From the NCBI GenBank assembly GCA_002342065.1, contig DDPF01000011.1, positions 91,958 to 155,957 of the forward strand: DNA of 64,000 nt. Direction: 5' to 3'. Positions 58,587 through 64,000 of the stretch are shown here, piece by piece (within the stretch, counting starts at the first letter, position 1; each line of letters starts with the position of its first letter). The stretch is from Bacteroidetes bacterium UBA2475. Its GTDB lineage: Bacteria; Bacteroidota; Bacteroidia; B-17B0; Aurantibacillaceae. The position numbers and the translations under genes were made by a program. The notes under the pieces were generated by a model. That model did no database searches. It saw only the letters and a program-made list of their open reading frames with translations, and was not told where the DNA came from.

Positions 58587-61500
58587 CTATTCTTTTATTA
58601 TTTTAAGTGTTTTGCTGCCGCTAATACCTTTTACGCTTACATAATAAACGCCTTTGTCTAATTCGCTTGTATTAATAGCGCCAGTACCATTTATTATTTT
58701 TACAATAACCAACTGGCCTAAAGTATTAAATACTTCGGCGTTTACAATTTCACCGGCATTAATAGTTAATTCTTCTTTAAATGGATTAGGATAAACCAAC
58801 ACATCATAGCTTGCTTTAGCTATTTGATTTATACCTGTGCAGATCGCAACAGATTGTGTGATCACAGCTGATGAAGAACAGATACCATTGCTACCGTTTA
58901 CCGTATAAGTTGTAGTAACCGATGGACTAACAACAATAACTGATGTAGTTGCTCCTGTGCTCCAGCTGTACGTGTTTGCGCCGCTAGCGGTTAAATTAAC
59001 CGGTGTACCGTCGCAAATAATGCTTGATGCGGTTGTGGCCGTAACTAAAGGTAAACCATTAGTAATTGATGTTGTTGCTATTGATGGCGCACAAACACCA
59101 TTAGTAATACTCCATTGAAAAACGTTTAACCCTGTTCCTAATCCTGTTACGGTTGTTAATGGCGATCCGGGAGTTGTAATGCTGCCCGCGCCGGAAACTA
59201 AGGACCATAAACCTGTACCAACGCTTGGCGAATTGCCGCTTAAGGTACCAGTTGTCGCACAAACGGTTTGGGCCGGAGATGAACTGCTGGCAATACTAGC
59301 TAAAGCATCACAAGTAATAGTAAGTGTTGAAATAGATGAGCAGGCGCCGTTAGTTATTTTCCATTGGAAGATGTTAAGCCCTGCAATGGCTATTCCGGTA
59401 ATATTAGTTGTTGGCGAAGTTGAGTTGGTAATCACACCAACCCCGGCTAACAATGACCATGTGCCTGTTCCAACTAATGGTGTATTTCCACTTACAGTTG
59501 TTGAAGGGTTACTAATACAAATTGTTTGGTTAGGACCCGCAATTGCTGTTGTTGGTAATTGATTTACTACAACATTCACTGTTGTAGAACCCGTACAAGA
59601 TCCACTTGTACCGATAACCGTATAAACAGTATTTACTGAAGGTGTAACTACAATACTAGAACCGTTTTGGGTGGTGCTCCATGTATAAGTTGTTGCTCCA
59701 GTGGCTGTAAGCGTACTTGAACTGCCAACACAGATATTTGTTGGACTGGCAGTTGCATTAATACTAATAGATGTACCAATCGTTACACTAACGGTTCTGG
59801 TATTGGTGCAACCTAATGAAGTTCCGGTAACAGTATACGTAGTATTTACAGGAGGGGAAACAGTGATAACTGAAGTAGTTGCTCCCGTACTCCATGAATA
59901 AGTATTTGCGCCGCTGGCAATTAATGTTGCTGTTCCCGCCGGACAAATAGTTGCATTATTTACAGTAACTGTTGGTGTAGGATTAACTACAACGTATACT
60001 GTAGCACTTCCATTACAGCCATTCAATGTTCCTGTAACTGTATAATTTGAAGTTGTTAAAGGTGTAACTGTTTTAGTTGTGCCTGTTCCACCGCCACTCC
60101 ATGTATATGTTGTAGCACCACTTGCGGTTAATGTGCTTGTTGAACCTGCACACATTGCTGTTGGATTTGCTGTTGCGTTAACTATAGGCAGGCCATTAAC
60201 AGTTACAGTAACCGTCCTTGTATTTGTACAGCCTGAAGCGTTGCTGCCAATAACCGTATAAGTTGTTGTAGTGCCTGGTGTAACAGAATATGTTGCTCCA
60301 ATAAAGTTACCAGGGTTCCAGGTATATGATGTTGCACCTGTAGCATTTAAATTGGTACCATTGCCCATACAAATAGTTGGTGTAGTTGCTGTTGCATTAA
60401 CAGTTGGATTTGGATTTACAAGTAAGCTTAGCGTGTTTGTTCCGCCGCATGTTCCGCTTGTGCCATTAACCGTAAAAGTAGTAGCAACGGTAGGAGTAAC
60501 AACAACATTCGATCCCGTTAGGGCTCCAGGGCTCCAGGTATAAGTTGTTGCACCACTTGCCGTTAATGTTCTGGATTGACCGGCACAAGCAACTGTTGGA
60601 TTTGCTACAAGTGTAATATTTAATGATCCACTAATGGTTACACTAACGGTTCTGGTATTGGTGCAACCTAAAGAGTTAGTGCCGATTACAGTATAAGTTG
60701 TATTTACGGGTGGCGAAACAGAGATTACTGATGTTGTTGCTCCTGTACTCCAGGAATAGGTATTTGCTCCACTGGCAATTAACGTTGCCGTACCTGAAGG
60801 ACAAATTGTTGCATTATTTACAGATACCGTAGGCGTTGGATTTAAAGTTACCTGCACCGTTTTTGTTCCTGAGCAACCCGCATTAGTACCATTTAATGTA
60901 TATGTTGTAGTTATAGTTGGCGATACACTTACCGACGATGTAAATACACCCGTACTCCATGTATAGGTTGTTGCACCACTTCCAAATAAACTAACTGATT
61001 GACCAGGGCAAACACTTGCAGTTGGTGGGTTAATATTTATATTGATGGTTCCGATAGTGATACTTAAAGTTTGTGTTCTCCTACAGGTATTAGTTCCTGA
61101 AGTAATAGCAGAAACTGAATAGATGGTTGCCGTAGTTGGTGTAACAACAAACGGTGGCGCTGTGGATCCTGTATTAACTAAAGTATAAGTTGTAGCGCCT
61201 GATGGAGTAATGGTTACATTGTTACCTGCACAAACTGTTGCAGCAGGTGTTGAGTTAAGTGTAAATGCAGGGCCTTGCACTACAGAAACTGTTTTTGTAA
61301 CCGGTATACTTGATCCGGTACCATTAGTCGCTACTAAAGTAATTGTATATATTCCGGCAGTTGCATAAGAAACGGTTGGGTTTTGTACAGTAGCCAGCGA
61401 AGGTGTTCCGCCCGTCATAGTATACGACCAGGATGTTGGAACGTTTAAAGACAGATCACCAATATTAAGTGTTGAACCAACACAAACAGGGTTTGGCGCT

Positions 61501-62738
61501 ACACTAAAGTTTGCAATGGGCACAGGTAAATTACATAAGCCATGTGTTCCTAAAAATTGTCTATACGGACTATTACTCATTGCAACATGCGCGCGTACGC
61601 GCTGATCTGATGTGAACATATACATGGCAAGGTCATTTGTATAATCCATAAAATTCATAAACATTTCTCCGTTCGCACCATTTGGAGGCGAAGCGGCATT
61701 ACAACTGTTAGCATCAAGAGGGTATGCCGGAGATCCACCATTACTTGCGTTTGCTGGAGGTGTGTCATTACAATAATCTGTGGCACACGATCCGTCACCC
61801 CAAATATGTCTTAACCCTAACCAGTGTCCGATCTCATGTGTACAGGTTCTTCCTTTATCATATGGTGCCGCATAAGTCCCACCCGGAAATATTGTACTTG
61901 AACCAAATGATGCAGCCCAACTCCAAAAGCCATCGCTGGTTGCAGTGCCAACGCCTCCCGGTATGCCGGTAAGCCCGCTTAACGGTGGAAATGTAGCATA
62001 TCCTAAAAGACCGGTTGCATTTTGTCTGTCAGTTACCCAAATATTTAAATACTTACCTACGTTCCAGATCGTATTTGGCTTTATATAACTATTAATAAAG
62101 TTTACAAAAGTACCTTGTGTATTGTAATTGGCTGCCGCCGGATTTTTTGAAGGGAAGGCAGTTGCCGGCAAAGAGTTGTAGTTTACCCTGTGAATTCCGG
62201 GCTCAGCTAATATATTTCCTAAAGTATCTTTTGTAGCAAGGCAAAAATTAATGTTACAATTCATTATAGCAATTCTTCCGCTTGCATCTTTACTTGCGGC
62301 AGAGATCAAAGGGTTAGTGGCAAAATTTTGAAAAGCCGTTGCCGGATAATTTCCTACGTTCTGTCCAATTCCTGAAAAATCGTTATCTAAAACAGTTACC
62401 TGCGATGTTAACTGTCCCTGTGCCAGGTTTGGAAATGTACCAACAGCTTGTCCACCATGTATCACGTGCATGATCACAGGGATGCTATAACCTGCCATTA
62501 CCGAAGCATTAGACATCATTTTAGCTTCTTCAGGATGTTGCTGAAGATATTCTGTAATTAATTGTTGAAATTGTGTTTCCCATTGCTGAGAAGGAACTTG
62601 TGTTGCACAGCCACGATTAGGTAATTCGCCTGTACTAATTGGAGTTGTTTGCCCAACCGTTTTATTTGTTTGCGCGAAACTTAATTTACCAACTAATAAA
62701 GAAAAAATTATTAGTGTTAAATGGATTTTTTTTGTCAT
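58587..62738 (-). CDS. M43 (pappalysin-like) metalloprotease with Ig-like repeats and a T9SS type A tail
   Basis: 1,383 residues: signal peptide (LLVGKLSFAQ), a catalytic domain of about 350 residues with HEIGHWLGLRH (zinc histidines and catalytic Glu) and the Met-turn MNFMDY, typical of M43 / cytophagalysin. A PKD-like domain follows (PTVSYATAGIYTITLVATNG), then about eleven modules of 65-85 residues (58840-61290), and a type A sorting domain (VLVYPNPFKEELTI, GVYYVSVKG). A secreted surface protease with an adhesive stalk. The active-site residues are intact. Confidence 0.92.
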   Translation of the reverse strand: MTKKIHLTLIIFSLLVGKLSFAQTNKTVGQTTPISTGELPNRGCATQVPSQQWETQFQQLITEYLQQHPEEAKMMSNASVMAGYSIPVIMHVIHGGQAVGTFPNLAQGQLTSQVTVLDNDFSGIGQNVGNYPATAFQNFATNPLISAASKDASGRIAIMNCNINFCLATKDTLGNILAEPGIHRVNYNSLPATAFPSKNPAAANYNTQGTFVNFINSYIKPNTIWNVGKYLNIWVTDRQNATGLLGYATFPPLSGLTGIPGGVGTATSDGFWSWAASFGSSTIFPGGTYAAPYDKGRTCTHEIGHWLGLRHIWGDGSCATDYCNDTPPANASNGGSPAYPLDANSCNAASPPNGANGEMFMNFMDYTNDLAMYMFTSDQRVRAHVAMSNSPYRQFLGTHGLCNLPVPIANFSVAPNPVCVGSTLNIGDLSLNVPTSWSYTMTGGTPSLATVQNPTVSYATAGIYTITLVATNGTGSSIPVTKTVSVVQGPAFTLNSTPAATVCAGNNVTITPSGATTYTLVNTGSTAPPFVVTPTTATIYSVSAITSGTNTCRRTQTLSITIGTINININPPTASVCPGQSVSLFGSGATTYTWSTGVFTSSVSVSPTITTTYTLNGTNAGCSGTKTVQVTLNPTPTVSVNNATICPSGTATLIASGANTYSWSTGATTSVISVSPPVNTTYTVIGTNSLGCTNTRTVSVTISGSLNITLVANPTVACAGQSRTLTASGATTYTWSPGALTGSNVVVTPTVATTFTVNGTSGTCGGTNTLSLLVNPNPTVNATATTPTICMGNGTNLNATGATSYTWNPGNFIGATYSVTPGTTTTYTVIGSNASGCTNTRTVTVTVNGLPIVNATANPTAMCAGSTSTLTASGATTYTWSGGGTGTTKTVTPLTTSNYTVTGTLNGCNGSATVYVVVNPTPTVTVNNATICPAGTATLIASGANTYSWSTGATTSVITVSPPVNTTYTVTGTSLGCTNTRTVSVTIGTSISINATASPTNICVGSSSTLTATGATTYTWSTTQNGSSIVVTPSVNTVYTVIGTSGSCTGSTTVNVVVNQLPTTAIAGPNQTICISNPSTTVSGNTPLVGTGTWSLLAGVGVITNSTSPTTNITGIAIAGLNIFQWKITNGACSSISTLTITCDALASIASSSSPAQTVCATTGTLSGNSPSVGTGLWSLVSGAGSITTPGSPLTTVTGLGTGLNVFQWSITNGVCAPSIATTSITNGLPLVTATTASSIICDGTPVNLTASGANTYSWSTGATTSVIVVSPSVTTTYTVNGSNGICSSSAVITQSVAICTGINQIAKASYDVLVYPNPFKEELTINAGEIVNAEVFNTLGQLVIVKIINGTGAINTSELDKGVYYVSVKGISGSKTLKIIKE
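58840..61290 (-). repeat. Tandem Ig-like repeats of the M43 protease
   Basis: About eleven protein modules with a shared pattern of Cys, ASGATTYTWS, TTYTV and a closing VNP or VTI strand. Two of them (GANTYSWSTGATTSVISVS and GANTYSWSTGATTSVITVS) are almost identical, and a third has GANTYSWSTGATTSVIVVS, showing recent duplication. Such sequence can change copy number by recombination. Confidence 0.8.
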
Positions 62739-62844
62739 ACTTTCCAGTTTTATTATAATAAATTAAGTGAAAAAAAATCACAAAAACAAAAAAACATCTA
62801 ACGTGTTTAGGGGCCTTTGATGAAATAATTTAATTGCCATTAAC

Positions 62845-62885
62845 AAAAAAGCCATTCTCCTGAGGTTATCGGGAGAATGGCTTTT
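62845..62885 (-). terminator. Terminator of the type B T9SS protein gene
   Basis: AAAAAGCCATTCTCC pairs with GGAGAATGGCTTTTT around a loop of about eleven bases. Strong, and placed 19 bases after the stop of the minus-strand gene. Confidence 0.9.
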
Positions 62886-62903
62886 TAATTATTAAAATAT
62901 TTA

Positions 62904-64000
62904 TTATTGTTTGATCAAAGTAACATGACCGACATAGAGCTTTTTATTATTTTCAAGATCAGTAACCAATATTTTGTAGATATAAACACCGTCCTGCGCA
63001 ACGCCATTGTCAGAGTTAATATCCGACCCTTTTACACTACCATCCCAACCTTTTCTGAACTCACTTGAAGTAAAGATCAACTCACCCCAACGATCAAAGA
63101 TCTCCATTTTATAATTATCTTCTTTGATACCATATCCGTAAGGCATGAAAACATCATTACGCCCGTTCTTATCTGGCGTAAATGCATTTGGAATATAGAT
63201 ACCCATATCAGGAGTGATATCGATAGTTGTAGTAGCAGTGTCTTTACAGCCGTAAGAGTTAATAGCAACCAAATAAATTTGGTATTGCCCTACGTTATTG
63301 TAAAGGTGATTTGGATTCATAGCCGAAGAGGCGTTCGTGTTAGGGTAGCTGTAATCACCAAAATCCCATACATATTGAACGGCTCCGGTAGATGTATTTG
63401 TGAAATTAATTGTAGGCTCTAATAAGCTGGCGCTTTGTGGTGTTGGGAAGAAACCTGCCACAGGTACAGGGAAAGCCCTGGCAGCTATCGGTGCTTTTAT
63501 TTCCTGCCTGCAACCATATTTATTGATAACTATTACGTTTAATGAATACGTGCCTGCTTGTGAGAATGTTATTGTTTGCGGATTTAATGATGGGCTTGCA
63601 GGCTCAGTTCCTCCACTAAATGTCCAGAAAAAAGGATTTGGATTAGTAGTTGTTGAATCACCAATACCCATAAAGGTTACTGTTAAGGGCGCACAACCCT
63701 CACTTAAAGTCGGTGTGAATCTGGCATCCGGTGAAGGCATTACATATACACTAAATGAAGTAGTAGTATTTGGTACTGAACAACCATCATCGATTGTTAC
63801 AGTGTAAACATTTGGGTTGAGCGAAGAATTATTAGAGTGATAATTTGCAATAACCGTATTATTAGCGACTGTTGCACTGTTACTCCAATTGTAAGTATAT
63901 GGACCTCCATTACCAACACTTGTAATGTTAGGTGTTAACACCACTGTTCCTGTAGCACAACTTGTATACGTTGCACCCGTAGCAATAAGAGCTGGTCTAA
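62904..64000 (-). CDS. T9SS type B (gliding-motility-associated C-terminal) protein, N-terminus outside the window
   Basis: The frame is open to the window edge (365 codons visible), so the gene starts beyond 64000; the GTG at 63944 is internal. Visible: a PKD-like module (TFSQAGTYSLNVIVIN), a second one (YVWDFGDYSYPN, HLYNNVGQYQIYLVAIN), then the type B sorting domain (IYIPNAFTPDKNGRNDVF, MEIFDRWGELIFTS, DGVYIYKILVTD). Type B proteins depend on the T9SS and are usually large adhesins. Probably much longer in full. Confidence 0.88.
   Translation of the reverse strand, partial: RPALIATGATYTSCATGTVVLTPNITSVGNGGPYTYNWSNSATVANNTVIANYHSNNSSLNPNVYTVTIDDGCSVPNTTTSFSVYVMPSPDARFTPTLSEGCAPLTVTFMGIGDSTTTNPNPFFWTFSGGTEPASPSLNPQTITFSQAGTYSLNVIVINKYGCRQEIKAPIAARAFPVPVAGFFPTPQSASLLEPTINFTNTSTGAVQYVWDFGDYSYPNTNASSAMNPNHLYNNVGQYQIYLVAINSYGCKDTATTTIDITPDMGIYIPNAFTPDKNGRNDVFMPYGYGIKEDNYKMEIFDRWGELIFTSSEFRKGWDGSVKGSDINSDNGVAQDGVYIYKILVTDLENNKKLYVGHVTLIKQ

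Noticed and set aside
59179..60543. Plus-strand open frames opposite the Ig-like repeats of the M43 protease
   Set aside because: Antisense shadows of the repeats; their repetitive Val/Pro content mirrors the real modules.
58840..61290. Tandem repeats as a possible CRISPR array
   Set aside because: The units are 200 bases or more, coding, and without unique spacers between identical short repeats.
63400..63807. Plus-strand frame opposite the type B T9SS protein
   Set aside because: Shadow of PKD-module coding sequence.

Overview
The window is AT-rich DNA from a member of the Bacteroidota. The evidence is type IX secretion (T9SS) sorting domains at several C-termini, a gliding-motility-associated (type B) C-terminal domain at the right edge, TPR-SpoIIE phosphatases, futalosine-route menaquinone genes, almost no Shine-Dalgarno sequences, and many promoters with the Bacteroidota -7 element TAnnTTTG. 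Within the phylum it looks like an environmental Flavobacteriales or Chitinophagales type lineage, but I cannot place it further. No rRNA, tRNA, CRISPR array or transposase gene was found. No stretch above about 300 bases lacks a gene; the apparent 277-base gap at 42631-42907 is coding.

Left part (1-9.7 kb): the end of an OmpA-type protein; a pterin cluster (folE with two PTPS paralogues, minus strand); mqnB-mqnD for menaquinone (plus strand); an unusual lipoprotein resembling the SecD periplasmic head; folA; a glycosyltransferase and YqgE/AlgH; then an M20 dipeptidase, CBU_0592-type and LEA-type operon. Middle left (9.8-23 kb): a lipoprotein, a BNR-repeat secreted protein, a T9SS cargo protein, Hsp15, the first TPR-SpoIIE phosphatase, a 'Gcr-type' membrane protein, kbl, a double VOC protein, a secreted protein behind a sigma-54-like promoter, dus, and small stress-type proteins.

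Middle (23-38.5 kb): purL; a second TPR-SpoIIE phosphatase facing an operon of a SiaB-like kinase with two tandem kinase domains and a SiaC-like phosphoprotein, which together look like a SiaABC partner-switch; then a 1,511-residue secreted protein of unknown function, followed by an ABCG-type transporter with an N-terminal TerB-like region and two small envelope proteins. Centre right (38.5-48.8 kb): a MoxR / DUF58 / DUF4350 / DUF4129 / membrane protein / SpoIIM / RDD cluster, the third TPR-SpoIIE phosphatase and an alpha/beta-hydrolase lipoprotein. Right (48.8-64 kb): a SPOR protein, sucA-sucB (2-oxoglutarate dehydrogenase E1 and E2), an outer-membrane barrel coupled to a large T9SS protein, an M43 metalloprotease with about eleven adhesin-like repeats, and the end of a type B T9SS protein.

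The main points for a second look are: (1) the SiaA/B/C-like switch with a duplicated kinase; (2) widespread leaderless or near-leaderless promoters, which also correct several start codons; (3) a DUF4129 gene whose signal peptide and periplasmic segment are encoded but lack any ATG, GTG or TTG; (4) a dispersed palindromic repeat that has become part of the linker of the OGDH E2 protein; (5) three families of inverted-repeat elements between genes; (6) the giant protein / TerB-ABCG locus.
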